Part shown: positions 23,703-35,700 of the stretch, one piece after another
Layout: each line of letters starts with the position of its first letter
Numbering within the stretch: the first letter of the stretch is position 1
NCBI GenBank assembly: GCA_013396655.1
Contig: WBMV01001237.1
Location: forward strand, 394,716 to 458,715
Direction: 5' to 3'
Origin: Campylorhamphus procurvoides
Taxonomy: Eukaryota > Chordata > Aves > Passeriformes > Dendrocolaptidae
Length of the DNA stretch: 64,000 bases
Position numbers and translations under genes: made by a program
The notes under the pieces: model-generated
What the model saw: the letters and a program-made list of their open reading frames with translations, nothing else
The model's database searches: none
What the model was told of the DNA's origin: nothing

Positions 23703-23833
23703 CACAATACAGCATACAAATTCAAAGGGATAAAACATGAATTTGTGAGTTCTGAGGTAATTGTCCGTTTGTGGTATTGATAAACTGTTCATCGTGGTTG
23801 TTCTGGAAGCCTTTGAGACAGTGTTCTCCGACA

Positions 23834-23839
23834 TTCCCC
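23834..23839. repeat. target-site duplication, right copy (TTCCCC)
   Basis: Exact copy of 23407-23412, directly adjoining the CA end of the LTR. Confidence 0.88.
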
Positions 23840-24265
23840 TTTATTGACTATGCCACCTAAACTTCTGTAAATGGCAAATTTCATTAGCACACTCTTGATT
23901 TTTCACAAAGTTCCCTAGCGAAAACATTAAATCTGATCAGGCCTAAATGTGAGCAAGTTGAATGTCAGATGCAGCTTCCTGCATTGTTTTGAGAACACGA
24001 AACCTGAGACCAAACCCAAGGTAACACACTACACCAAAGGTAATCTATTCCAATAACCTGCACAATGCATGGTACACCCAGAGCACTGAAATTTAAGGCA
24101 GGAAATGACAAATACACAGGTTTGCTCCATTTACAGATTTGCCCTTGCTGCTGTGGGGCTTTCTNAATAAGCCCCAACAAGTTGAGAGGCCTTTTCTCAT
24201 ATTTAGAGCATTCATCTAGAGACTGACTGTAGAGATTTGTCTATCAATCCTTCACACTTGGCGCC
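23840..24265 (+). mobile_element. possible relic of a second LTR element (R-U5 and primer-binding-site-like end)
   Basis: The right part looks like the 3' end of an LTR on +: a short hairpin (TGGGGCTT/AAGCCCCA, 24154-24176) with an AATAA string in and beside the loop, about 80 bases of U5-like sequence, an ending in CACA at about 24256, and then TGGCGCC at 24259-24265. TGGCGCC matches the first seven bases of primer-binding sites used with lysine tRNA, but the match stops there. No matching second LTR or viral gene was found, and the left limit is unknown. It would be an older element than the solo LTR beside it. Treat as tentative. Confidence 0.33.
24165..24165. other. ambiguous base (N)
   Basis: The only non-ACGT character I saw in the window. 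It lies in the 7-base loop of the TGGGGCTT/AAGCCCCA hairpin, so it could reflect an assembly polish error, a mixed repeat consensus or a heterozygous site. Confidence 0.97.
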
Positions 24266-27200
24266 GCCCTGAACTGATCACCCCTTTAATTAACCATGTT
24301 AAACTAGCTCCCTGAAGCTTATGATGCTTCTGTCACTTGCCTGTGGGTTTCCTCTTCACTACAAGCCTGAGTGCTTCCATTAAGTTTACAGTGAGAAGAA
24401 ACCAATAGAGGAAATGATGAAGGACATCCCTGAGCTCCATTTGAAAGACTGTTAAAGAAAGGCTGCACAGCAAAAGAGAATTTAATAAAATCATACTTTT
24501 TTTTTCTTTAAGCCTAGGGAAGTGAAAACAGAAAGAATGTATTTATTTTACTGTATTTAAAAAGTCTTTTGTAATAGCAAAAAAATGACTAAATAAAAAT
24601 CTGCCAAGTGATGGCACACCACCACAGAGGACATGGTGCATGCACCAGCTGTAATACTGTAGGCCCCTGACCTGGTGTATCCATGGTTTCCTCTTTGAAA
24701 ATGTGAATATTAATGCTATGTTTATGAGAAGGAGCTGGAAACAAAGAAATATTTACTTGGACTGCATCTCTATAGAATCTTCTGAAAAGCCTCCTCTATA
24801 CATTAAGAATGCAGTGACCACCTTGGAGATCTACAGAATTTTGTCAGGTCACTATTTGTGGCATCACCATTATCTCCTTTAATGAGCATTGTAAATGATG
24901 AAGTGTCAAACAATTAACACATTTCTCCTAGTTTTGCACTTAGCACAACACATATTTCCCAAGAGTGGGAAAGAATTTATTTGGCTTACTTTCAATTTGT
25001 GCAATGAGGGTACAAAAGTAGCCTCAAGAGCAGCAAGTCTGGTATATCATTACCACTTTCTGCAGGTACATATTTAAAAAGTTGGGAAGCTTCTGCCTCA
25101 GTTCACAAAACTGATAATGATGAAGCAAATATGACTGTTGGCAAATATGCATTTTGCAAAGTGAGGTAAGTATTTTAGCACCTTGAAAAAGTAATGGAGA
25201 TGGTATGAAAATACTCTTCATCCTTGCCTTCCTCTGAACAAAGACAAAAATCAAAACCTTCACAGCTCTAAGTGAATTTATATATTTTTCAGTGGTTAAT
25301 GCTTCGTGTAGCCATCATCTTTTTATCCAAACATTATTTTTTTAACTAGGTATGATACAGCACAAACGATATGTAGATTATTTAGAACTGGAACAGATAG
25401 ATATAAACAATGACCTCTGAAAATTCACTGGAACTAGTTTACAGGAGCCAGGTTTCCATTTCTGTGTGTACAGTTCCTCTGGATAAATGAGAAAGTAATT
25501 CAGCTCCCTCTAATAAAGTCTTGTGCAACAAACAGAACTTGAAGCAAACTGCAACATTCCTGTTTCTCTCATTGAAAAAAGGAGAGATGGCCTGCCAGCA
25601 AATGCAAACTGGAATGGAATGTGCCAGATCTGAACAGCTGTATGTATCCCACTTCTCCTGAGGCTCCATCACACGCCACATGCCAGTCACCATAATTAGT
25701 GAGAGTTAGAAGGAAAACTCACAGTACAGTCAGGAAATGTACAGCATTATACATAAATAAAAGATTACTGCTCCACAGTGCTCTTGTCTCTTCTAATTCC
25801 TGTTTTTCCTCCCCACAGACCAATAGCAGAGTTGAATTCTGATAAAGCAAAGTGTGGTTCAACCTCAGGCATTTTGTGAGGCAGAGAGCAATTAATTGGC
25901 ATTAAAGCAATATATAACACATACTTTTCTGTCAGGGAAATGGCCAACTAAAGAGTTAAGTTTGGCATTATCAACAAACTTTAACCACAAATTTAAAAGC
26001 TTTCTTTATTTATCTATCCCTGAAGTGAAGTAACGACTGTCCATTTCATCTAAGCATTTAAACGTGATTTTAGTTCCAACCTGCCCTACGATCTATGGAA
26101 GCTGAAAGACGTGTCACGTCCCTAGTCTTAAATACATGCTTAAATGTTTGCTGAACAGAACTTGGATGAATTAAGAATGGGGTGATAAATCTTGGTAGGA
26201 GAAAATACAGTCAAATTTGCATCTGTGGCTCTCCAGACTACAGAATAAGGCAATAGCAGTTGCATTGTGCCCCTGTAAGATATAACAAACTATGACACAG
26301 TTCCTAATTTGTCTTTTGTTTCCTGGAAACACACACCTGCAAAAGCAAAGTGATACAGATCCAAAATTTGACCCTTCCTCCTGTTCTGGAGCCATCACTC
26401 ACAGAAGGATTCTCCTGTTTTACCTTTAAAAATCACTATTAAATTGGTGCCTCCTTCTGTAGAGGGCAGGGATTGAAACATCTAGCAAAGAATGAAGAAT
26501 GTTCAGCATTTTTCTGGTTTTATTTTCAAATGCTGTATGGTTGACAGAATATATGAGACACAGCAAGATGGACAGTGTGCCTAGATCTTTCAAGTTTACA
26601 ACTGTCAAAATTGCTAAACTATGCTATTTTTAGTGAAATCACAATTTGGAACTGGCATGTTGATTCCACACAGTTGGAGCCTGCTTCAATGCCAGTGAAC
26701 ATACTTTAATTTATTGCTCTTTTATTCAGGTCAGGAACCATAACCTCCAGAGCAGGGAATTCATTGGTTTTAGTGCTCTAGACAAGAGGTGAACATGGCC
26801 TTCAGAATTAAAGCTGTTTATGCTATGAAGGAGAGGACAATCTTCAAAGTGCTGAAACTCATTTTCCCTAATTAGCTAGAACTAAATTTGATTGCAACTA
26901 CTGAAACAGACAACAGGGTAGGAAAATAGAATTGTTCGACATGTCTAAGGGAAATGAAATCTGGAAATCAGAAATTAGCGTGGATGTAAAAAGAAAAACA
27001 AAAACCAACCTTGAAGAGAAACATTAAAGAAAAAATTAAAAGCTGAAAGATAATTAATTTTCATCACAAATCATCCCTTAGATAAATGGGGACTGGCAGC
27101 ATTTTAAGATGGTGCCAGTAGAAACATCCTAAATGTCTTGAAACTAAAATAGAAACCAGTCAGCTTCTGACAACAGTTAATTTCTCTCTTCCATAGAACC

Positions 27201-29040
27201 TCATATCAAATGTTATTTGTGCATTCTCTATGCTTTGATCAATAATGTACCAGTACCTAAAGTACAAGCAGCAGCATCTGTACTCAAAGGAAAGAAAAGA
27301 AAAACAAACCACCCTGTAGAGTAAGGGAGGTGCTAAGTAGTCCACCAGAGAACAGAAATGGTTCTCTAAATGCACTGTCTCAAAATTACAGTAAGGAAGT
27401 TGGCAGTTACACAAGAATTAGGACCAGAAACATCCATTGCTCCCAACAACACCGACACAGCTCATTCCAGTCTTCCTGATGACCTGTGTAATAACAGGAG
27501 GCATTTACTGCAGTGTGCCCAGTGAAAGAATTGTCCTGATTAGTGCTGCTAGGAGAGAATGAAAGGAAACTTGAGCTTTGTGGCAACCTGGCAATTCACT
27601 AACAATTCCTCTCAGACTGGTGGTAGCTAAGTTTGAAAAGCCTAATGTTATGACAGGTGTCAAGGAGAAGCATATAAAAAAGGCAATCTTAAAACAAAAT
27701 CCATGAAAATATAATAAACCTTCAAACCTGGCATCACTCCTTTAAAGTGAAAACAATTAAGCACCATTTTAAGCAAAGTAGCCAAAGGGAATGACAGAAA
27801 TCAAACATTTTTATTTCCAGATTAAGTAACATTAAGAGAAGAAAAACACAAAACACAAAGAACAAAAAGGATTGTTTCTGCATTGCTAAACCATAAGGGA
27901 CAAAAACCAGTGTTGGCATAACATTTTTCATTAACTACAGCAAAAGCAAAATGTACATATCAGTGTTACACATCCTTTTCTTGCCTAAGGCTCTGATTAA
28001 GTTCCCCAAACTTCCTTTGCTCTACAGCTTTTAATGCACCACCACATATTTTTCTGCTATCATTGAACATGTCAGAGAAATATCTCTGCAGCATGCTAAA
28101 TCTAGGTTAAGAATCATGGAGACAAAGAGTTCTTTTTTTCTACTTGGGATATTGAAATGGCCATGGTGCGGGATTTTTTTCTAGTCAACTACATCCATAT
28201 CTGTGAAACAGCAATCTCACTTTTGCTACAGCATCAGCCACAAGTACCCAGGTGATTCAAAGAAATTATTATTTGATTGATAATAGTCACTGGAGAATTC
28301 CTCTCGCATAAGAAACTATCCTGGTATGAATCTGATAAAAGTGGTGTGGTCTTCTCCCATATAAATTCTTTTCAATTTCTGCTGTATACAGGGAATACAG
28401 CAGAGGAAAACGTGGTCTATGGGATTTTACAGAAGCACATAAGAAAGAATAGTTCCTTAATTTTTCATCTCACCGCATCTCCGAACTGTGAAATGTTTCC
28501 TTGACAGAATTCCCTTTCCTTTACAAAAGGCCATAACACTTGCAATCCATAATAACTGATGTATTGTAACATCAGTCTTTCTGAAGGCAGGAACATAGTG
28601 CTCCTGACACAGACACCTGCTCTGTGGAGAGCTCAGTAGTTACAGGGACACTCATCTGGGTAACAACACACATACCTTGAGGGGCTTACAGAGCCTCTGT
28701 GAGCAGTGCTAAAAGGCACTTTCACCTCCACTGGGTTCAGGGTCCAGGTAGGAGAAGGGGAATATGCAAAACAGCATTCATGACAATATAAACAGAAATG
28801 AAACAGTGCATATGGATATTGCAAGTGCTATAAGTGAGCAAAAGTTGTTAACCAACTTTGCTCTGCAAGTATGATTTCCATTGTGTAACGTGCAATTAGA
28901 ATTGTGTCTACTTCAGCTCTCTCCAACCTCATGAATTTTTGGAAAGTGGGGTAATATTTCAATATCAATAAAACAAGACCAGCTGTTGAACTGATATAGA
29001 AAACTTCTTTGGCCTCCACTAGCAAGTGAAATTTTCCCTG
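24266..29040. other. non-coding sequence
   Basis: No gene was recognised apart from the weak exon candidate at 25066-25165. Open frames are short and scattered. Composition is AT-rich, and CpG is very rare in the last part (one in 28681-29040). Confidence 0.6.
25066..25165 (+). other. candidate internal exon, unrecognised
   Basis: A 100-bp segment with a good acceptor on its left (TTACCACTTTCTGCAG, with a plausible branch-point string just before it) and a consensus donor on its right (GAG then GTAAGT at 25166-25171). Of the three frames, only the one with two leading bases is open throughout: 32 codons, starting TYLKSWEAS and ending KYAFCKV. The peptide is not one I recognise. Such an arrangement occurs by chance in tens of kilobases, and no partner exon was identified. 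It could equally be a non-coding RNA exon. Confidence 0.2.
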
Positions 29041-29400
29041 CAGCACGAAGGAATTTTTATCGGATACAGAATGATGTTATGTGCATTTGACTCACACATG
29101 CACTCCCTTTCCCGAAAACACGTGCTCCCTAACAGAGGAACAAACTGCATCCAAAGCTTTCCGATCCGCCTCCACAGGATATTACAGAACAGCTGCAAAA
29201 TTTGGGTTTCTCGTGTCCGCATGCAGATGGCTGTGTTGGAGGAAAGAGAGCTCGTGCATCCCTTCTGCCCTCCCCTGTGCACTCCCGGGGTTGCCTGGGG
29301 TGCTCCGGCTCTGTCGGCAGCTCTGTGGGCATTTGGTGAATGATTCGTGCCTCAAGGTGAAACTGATGGGAAAACAGGCACGATTTGCATTTCTCACCAA
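29041..29400. promoter_or_regulatory. CpG-enriched patch, possible regulatory element or first exon
   Basis: I count 14 CpG dinucleotides in these 360 bases, against one in the preceding 360. Local GC content is also higher, and the core lies between about 29114 and 29385. Frames of 91-136 codons are open on both strands, a composition effect. There is no TATA box or clear donor site that fixes a transcription unit. In vertebrate genomes such islands of retained CpG mark promoters, enhancers, exons or young repeats. No repeat match was recognised, so regulatory or exonic use is inference. Confidence 0.35.
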
Positions 29401-32400
29401 ACAAATGGTGAGAAAAAAAAAAAGTAGAGAAACATCAACTGCTGAATGCTCAAACCTGCTAACAGCACTTCTGTTTGTACCTTTTTCTTGATGTTCCTGC
29501 AAACACCTCAGTGAGGCAGTTGTGTAAGGCAGGTGAGAAAACTTTACATTATTTTAGGCTTTTGTAGTTCTGAAGGCATTGGATTTACATTGGTTTGGAG
29601 ATCAACATAAGAGTACCGAACCACCTGAATAATTTCAAACCTTGACTTCCTCAGACACCATTGAAGTCTTGTTTATGCACTGAGCTTAGCATGAAGCAAA
29701 TATACAACATGTGTACACTGTCAAGCTTAGTGCCACTAAGACAAGTTCCTAGGATAGAAGCCCAGAGTCAAGTGGTCCTGTCACAGCTACCAGAAAAGAA
29801 TAGAGTTGTTTGTTCCTGTGAGGCTTCTACCCTGTGCCCCTCCCTGTAGAATCAAGTATTAAGTATGATGGTGATTATGATGGCCAAAATGGAATACAGA
29901 TATTTCATCATTATTCAGGACTGTCAAAGTGAATTTTATGTTACTAAAAAAAATATTTCCAAAAGAATAGCTTGAGGTTTAGGCAATTCAATTAGCATTT
30001 GAGTGTGAGCCCAAGTAATTCATGTATAGTCCAAGTAAACATGTGTCCAAGAAACTCATGGTCTAATTTAACTGTTTTTACACCTAGGCCAGAACTACAG
30101 AACTAAATATTTACATTTTAGTTCTGATTTCAGGTCCCCACCAGGCCTCTCAGAGGCTGAAAAGTATGATGCTGTTTTTCTCCCTTATTTTGTTTTTCTA
30201 CACATCTCTGCAGTGCCAAAATCTGCCTGGAAACTGAACACGGAAAACTGGGAAAGTCTGCATTTCAGAAGAATTCAGAAGTCAAAAATGTTAATAACAG
30301 AGGGGTTTAGGAAGTTAAGATTAGTAGATTTTCAACAAATTTATGCATACTAAGAAGGTTCAGACTGGCTTAGAAGAGTAAGTCAAAACAAAATACCAGA
30401 ACTTTTGTTGCTCCATATATCAACAAATATTGTTAACATACAGCATTTGATTTGATTCCAGTTTCACATCTCCATTGACAGTTAAAAAAAAAATCAGCGA
30501 AAATTTAGTTACTGGATTTCTCATGCCAATATCCCAAGTGTTGAGAAACTTTTAGACTGTGTCTAGGAAAATATCATTTAATATTGCCAGTAAAACATCT
30601 TATGCAGAAGCAGTAAAATAAAAGAGGTTCTCCTGTCTTAATTCTAATGCACTATGTAATGTGTGAAATCTCTCCTTGGCAGGGAAGCTGGAGGAAACAG
30701 GGTGTTATTTTTTGTCTTCATTGCTCTGTTTCCTTCCTTCATCAATTTCTTATTCTGTATGGGCCCAGAACAGTAAAAATTACTCAACTCTCTTACCTGG
30801 CAAAAAAAAAAAAAGAAGAAAAAAAAAAAGAGAAGAAAAAAAGACAGCTCTTTATTTCCTATAGCAAGAAATCAAAGCCAGTTAGTTTTTCCTTAAACAT
30901 CACTAAAATGACCTTCTAGCTTGAGTTACACTTCACAAAAATATTTTCAGTCATCTTCTGTCAGTAGAAATAGATCATTATTAGTATTGCTTCAAGTTTT
31001 GTGAGGGCAGGGAACCTGGTGTTGCAATCTATCAGAGAGCCTCCCATGACATCAGCATGGCGTGAGAGTGGAAACAACAAACACCATCTTCAGCAAATGT
31101 TCTCATTTGCAGTATCTGAGAACTGGGTGTAGTTGTGCTCCAGGAAGATGAATTTGCCATGCAATAGGCGTGGAAAAAGCCTGCTGAGAAGAACAGGGGG
31201 TCTGTCTGAGCCTGATTTGTTTAGCTTTCCAAAATGGGAGCTGCAAACTGTTACGATGCTGTCCATAAATACACCCAGAGAACATATATTCGAGCTGAAA
31301 AATAACAGTGATAGAGGAGCAAGTGTACAGCAAGTAGCCATGATTAAGTTGCAGCTGAAAAGTCACATAAAATATTATTGCCTTTGGTGAAATGGGATTC
31401 CAAAACTCTCCCTTCCCATTAACAACTGGACCAAATGTTTGACTTGGTTGATGAGGGGACTTGATCAATTTGTATAATCCAGATTTCTGAATTCTGTAAC
31501 TTTAGAGTAATGCTGATGTGACTTTGGCTTGGCATATTCTATCTCATCCAAGACATATATGTTTGTGTAGGTCTACCATGGTGCCAGATCAACCATTCCA
31601 TGTTCTCAGTTCCAGGACAGTTTTTCTTTACAATGCCCATACACTTTTTTTTTTTTTTAACTGAGTTAAGATGCTATAGGGACACATAGGTTTAATATTA
31701 CAGGGAGCAATGTACAGTGAATTCCACCTCAGGCCAGATATCCAAAACTGTTCAAAGAAAAATATCCTTTTCATATTCAAGCCTTGCAGAATTTCCAAAG
31801 CTTTTCTCCCTCCATTTCCAGAAGTCTACTGTCCATCTCGAGATTCCCTTTTAACTAGCTCTAACATCACAATCACAGACAGTCTGTGTGTCTACACTAC
31901 ACTGGCAGACATTATAGTCTCAATATTTTATTACAGCCATTAAAAGCCATCACAGGATTGGTTTGTTTCTAAGCTGAACAAAGCCATATTAAATGAAAAG
32001 CATAGTGCAGAAGTAGAGGAAGAACTTTACAATCATAGTTGACAGTTTAGCTATTTATGCTGTAAATGCATCGTAAATAATTTCTGAGGTCTTCATATAT
32101 TTCTGTGCTTGGTCTGTAGCAGGGTCATAAATAGACTGAAAGACCTTTATTAACCAATGATATCCAAGCATAAAAGGAAGGCAGTGCCACAGCCTTCTCT
32201 CACAGGTGCAATGCTAGTTATAATGTCCACAGACCTTCTCTTCACAAGCAGACACGGCAAATATAGGAAACTGTTTCAAAAGGAGACAAATCAGATCGAT
32301 TTTTCTCACTAAGGATCTCAAACACATGAGAGGAATCAGATTTCCAGAGGCCCTCGACACAACCAAAAGCACACACAATTTCAGCTTTCCTAGGACAATC

Positions 32401-32456
32401 TCCTCTTGTTATTCCATCTAGCTTCCCTTTACCCATCTTTTCCACTCAGCTACTGA
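29401..32456. other. non-coding sequence
   Basis: No gene was recognised. It contains an A-rich tract at 30802-30844 (listed) and short A or T runs at about 30484 and 31646. Confidence 0.6.
30802..30844. repeat. A-rich low-complexity tract
   Basis: A runs separated by single G or GAG interruptions. No retrotransposed body with a polyadenylation signal was identified to its left on +, so it is called a low-complexity repeat and not a retrocopy tail. Confidence 0.88.
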
Positions 32457-32735
32457 CCTTATGTCTTTTCCCTCCTTGCTGCCTTCTGTACTACTTTTCC
32501 TTTCTTTGTTATCAACTTTTGCTAATGGGTCCTCTTTTGCTGACCTGTAGCCCTTAGAAATCTTTTAGCTTTTCTCCAGGTCCTCACCTTTTATTCTAAG
32601 ATCTTGCCTCTCCTCTCCAACCTACGCCTGCATCTCTTCCTCTATTTGTTGCCATAGTCCTTTTTCCTCAGATCCTGGTCTTGTGCCTTGTGATCTCAAC
32701 CCCTTTGGCCTGTTAATTACTCTCCCACCTACAGC
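32457..32735. repeat. pyrimidine-rich stretch
   Basis: The + strand is strongly enriched in C and T for nearly 280 bases. In the first 53 bases I count only about eight purines. It is not a simple tandem repeat. A long strand asymmetry of this kind may be a degraded polypyrimidine microsatellite. A splicing-related pyrimidine tract is another possibility, but no convincing exon follows on +. Confidence 0.6.
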
Positions 32736-35700
32736 ATAGTTACACAGCAGCTTCCTCCTGCAGCACTCGGGTTGTACAGGGCTTTGCTTTCCTTCTGATG
32801 ACCTGAAGAACCGAGTACATGGAACTCTTCCTCAACTGCTTCATGTCTGCAATGGGACACAACTACTTCTTCTGCAGAGATGGAATATACTGAGATATAT
32901 TTACCCATATGATAAAGGGAAAACAATTTTTTTTCACTAAAAACCAAAAGATAGTATTTTTTCATCTTAGTAAGTTTTCCTGGGGATTTTTTTCCCTGCT
33001 TTTCCATCAGAAAAAGAAAATCTAATAAGAGAGCAATAAAAATTTTCCAAGGACATTGGAATTTATAAAAAAGGTATTTATAAAAAAAATAAAGTAACTT
33101 ACATCATACCAGGATTAAAAGTAACAGACATTTATGGGGAAAAAATATCTATCATCAAGACTTATTAAATATAAACATACTACCTGCCAACACAAAAATT
33201 AACAAAGAAAATGAATTTTAAAACCACAGATATACAACCTGCAAAGAATTTTCTCTCCAAGTTCTTCTGCAGGTATCTATTATTTGACAACTGCCTGATG
33301 CTGAGCGGTGATGGCCTCTGGTCTGACCAGGCATGGCCATTGTTGCTCAGCTCTTACTTCATCCACCTTGCCTCCCACCCTGCTCCTTCCCCTCCCACAC
33401 ACTGCTGTTCCTCCAGCCAGCCTGCAGTCTCTGAAATATTCCTGTGCACTCCTAGAGCAGAGACCTGTAAAATGGGTACATCAGATGACTCAGAGTCCTT
33501 AATGTCTGCCTCCACTTTTTTAATTACTCTTGGCAGACAGCCTGGCCTGAAGAGGCACCTGGACAGCTCCACCACAACACAGCAACAACAAACAGCGAAC
33601 ACAAAAGGTAAAAACTAGTTGTTTTTTAAAGTCTTAAAATATTCAATACTTTCAAGGCCAATTTTTAATTCAATTGCTCAGAAATGATAATTTAAGTCTG
33701 CAGCTGAATCCTCACTGCCCCCCTCTGTACATAACATGCCTAACTGTGCTGCTCAGCAGCACACACGGGTTTGTCAGAGCGGGCTGGGAGCTCGAGCACA
33801 GGATCTCCAGGCACAGAAGTGATGAGAGTTTCATGCAGAGATTTCTCAACTGTGGCCCCTCTGGACAGACTGGAGACTGAGAAAACACAAGTATGCTCCC
33901 CTCGTATCCCAGAGTAAAAGCAGGGGAGGAACAAATTTAGCAACACAGTTCTTAGCAAAAACATTACTGAGGATACAGATTCCATAAGGCAACTCTGTGA
34001 GTCTCTGAACAACACCTCATCAGTACTATCTGACAGAGTCTTTGAAAAGTGAAGCGGCCAAAAGATGTGGGCCTTGGCATATACAGGACTTAATTTGTTC
34101 TGGCCACTGAGGAGTTAAGTAATTATATGTGCTTCTATGTAGAAAAAGTCATGCAAGATGAAACAACCAGCCTTTATACACCCTTAAGGTTTTTTAAGTG
34201 CTTTACAAATATTAGCCAACTCCCACATTTCAAGCTGAATTCTTTAGGATCCCAAAACAAGAGATCAGTAAACAAGAAAAATGGGTTTTGCTTTTAACCT
34301 GTTCTTTAAAAATTAAGAGTTTGGAAGGAGTTGGCAAGTAAAGGAAGAGTGGAGGAGATACAGAGAAACTCAGAGATAATAAACACCTTTATTATCTGGT
34401 CCAATGTAACAAAGGACCTAACAGGTGTTAACTGGAAAAGGAAAGGAAAAAAAAAAGTATGTCAAAACAAAGATCCTGGGCAGTAAAATGAAGACAGCCT
34501 CAGAAGGAATGTGAATCAAGGATAATCATAACATGACAGAATAGGTATTTCTAATTGTATTGTAAGTGTTAGAGATACAAAACAGTAGTAGAGTCACCTT
34601 ATGTAATAATACTGTAAAGAAATAGTAAAAGTACAGGAAGATCACCTTTTGTGAACAGAATCACTTCAGAGAAACACAGCAAAAGAATAGCAAGGACCAA
34701 TAAAGACCTCCACAATCAGACTTGAATGTAAGCCAAAGATCTTGATGTTGTCAGAAAGATAAGTTTACAGAAACGTTTTTCACAGAATTTTACAGAAAGG
34801 AAAATGGCAGAAGGGAAATATCACCTGGAGCTGATTACTGTGTTTCAGAGACTTGGCACAAATAAGGACTGGGAATCTCCCACTGCAGCCATTCTCCCTG
34901 TACAGACTCATCACAAATAGCTTTATGAGATATTCTCTTTGACAGCCATAATATTGACATAATGCTGGAGGAGACTTACAATAGCATCTCATTATTTGAA
35001 AGAGAAAATCTGGGCATAATGTCCAATCACAAAAGGATGACTAGCCTGTAATATAATACAGCTGTGAGAGGTTAAATCAGGAGAGGTATTTGAATAGGAC
35101 CAGTGAAGCCTCATCTGGAACAGTGCATACAGTTCCACCCAAGGAAATAAATTCAATCTGCATTAGTAGTAGTATGACTAAGGGAATTGAAATGTAAAGA
35201 GGAGACTCTTGGTTTGTGTAACCCTGGAAAATGAAAGCTGAGAAGGATGTTGTCTATTTCCCACTTCTTATTATCACAGAACTAAGCAGCAACAAGAAAA
35301 AAGAGCATTTTACCTAAAGGTTCATACTGGCACAAGAACAAATGAGATAAATTAGCCATAAACACACTCTAGGTTAGAAATTAAAGGATAAAGACCAAGT
35401 AAGCAAGCTGGAAAAAGGGACTAGAAACAGCAGACACAAGCAACCACAAGGTAGGTTATGAGTATAAGGAAATTATTACATAAACACGACTGCATGAGAC
35501 TGGATTTGATGGCTGGCAAGGTTTTGTTTGTCTATATGCCTGTTTCCCCAATTCTATAAGCCAGGCTTTCTCTAACTCGGGTCTGTTCCATGGATCAGAC
35601 CAAGCTTCATTAGAGGAAGTGGAGGAGCCACATACAGACCCTGCAAGAGAGTCTGACTTATTCACACTGTCAGAAGGATCCACTGTGAATTACTGACTCA

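Larger units (their letters stand above)
23413..23833 (-). mobile_element. solo LTR of an endogenous retrovirus (class II-like)
   Basis: A 421-bp LTR in minus orientation. Read on that strand it begins TGTCGG and ends CGGCA, so both ends have the canonical TG...CA with short inverted repeats. It is flanked by the 6-bp direct repeat TTCCCC. Promoter elements are in proper order on the minus strand: three CCAAT-box motifs in inverted orientation (on + at 23649-23653, 23674-23678 and 23698-23702), a TATATAAG box (about 23503-23510), then AATAAA (on + TTTATT, 23481-23486) with a GC-rich R/U5 tail. No internal proviral sequence or second LTR of this type adjoins it, so it is a solo LTR left by recombination between two LTRs. 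It encodes no viral protein; the 120-codon minus frame inside is incidental. The intact duplication and termini suggest a fairly recent insertion. The exact family name cannot be assigned without a repeat library. Confidence 0.9.

Noticed and set aside
23472..23834. 120-codon minus frame inside the LTR
   Set aside because: It is contained in the non-coding LTR. Retroviral LTRs of this type do not encode structural proteins.
33211..33618. 135-codon + frame ending in a Gln-rich tail
   Set aside because: No domain, no clean splice sites, low-complexity Ser/Pro/Gln stretches. Consistent with chance.
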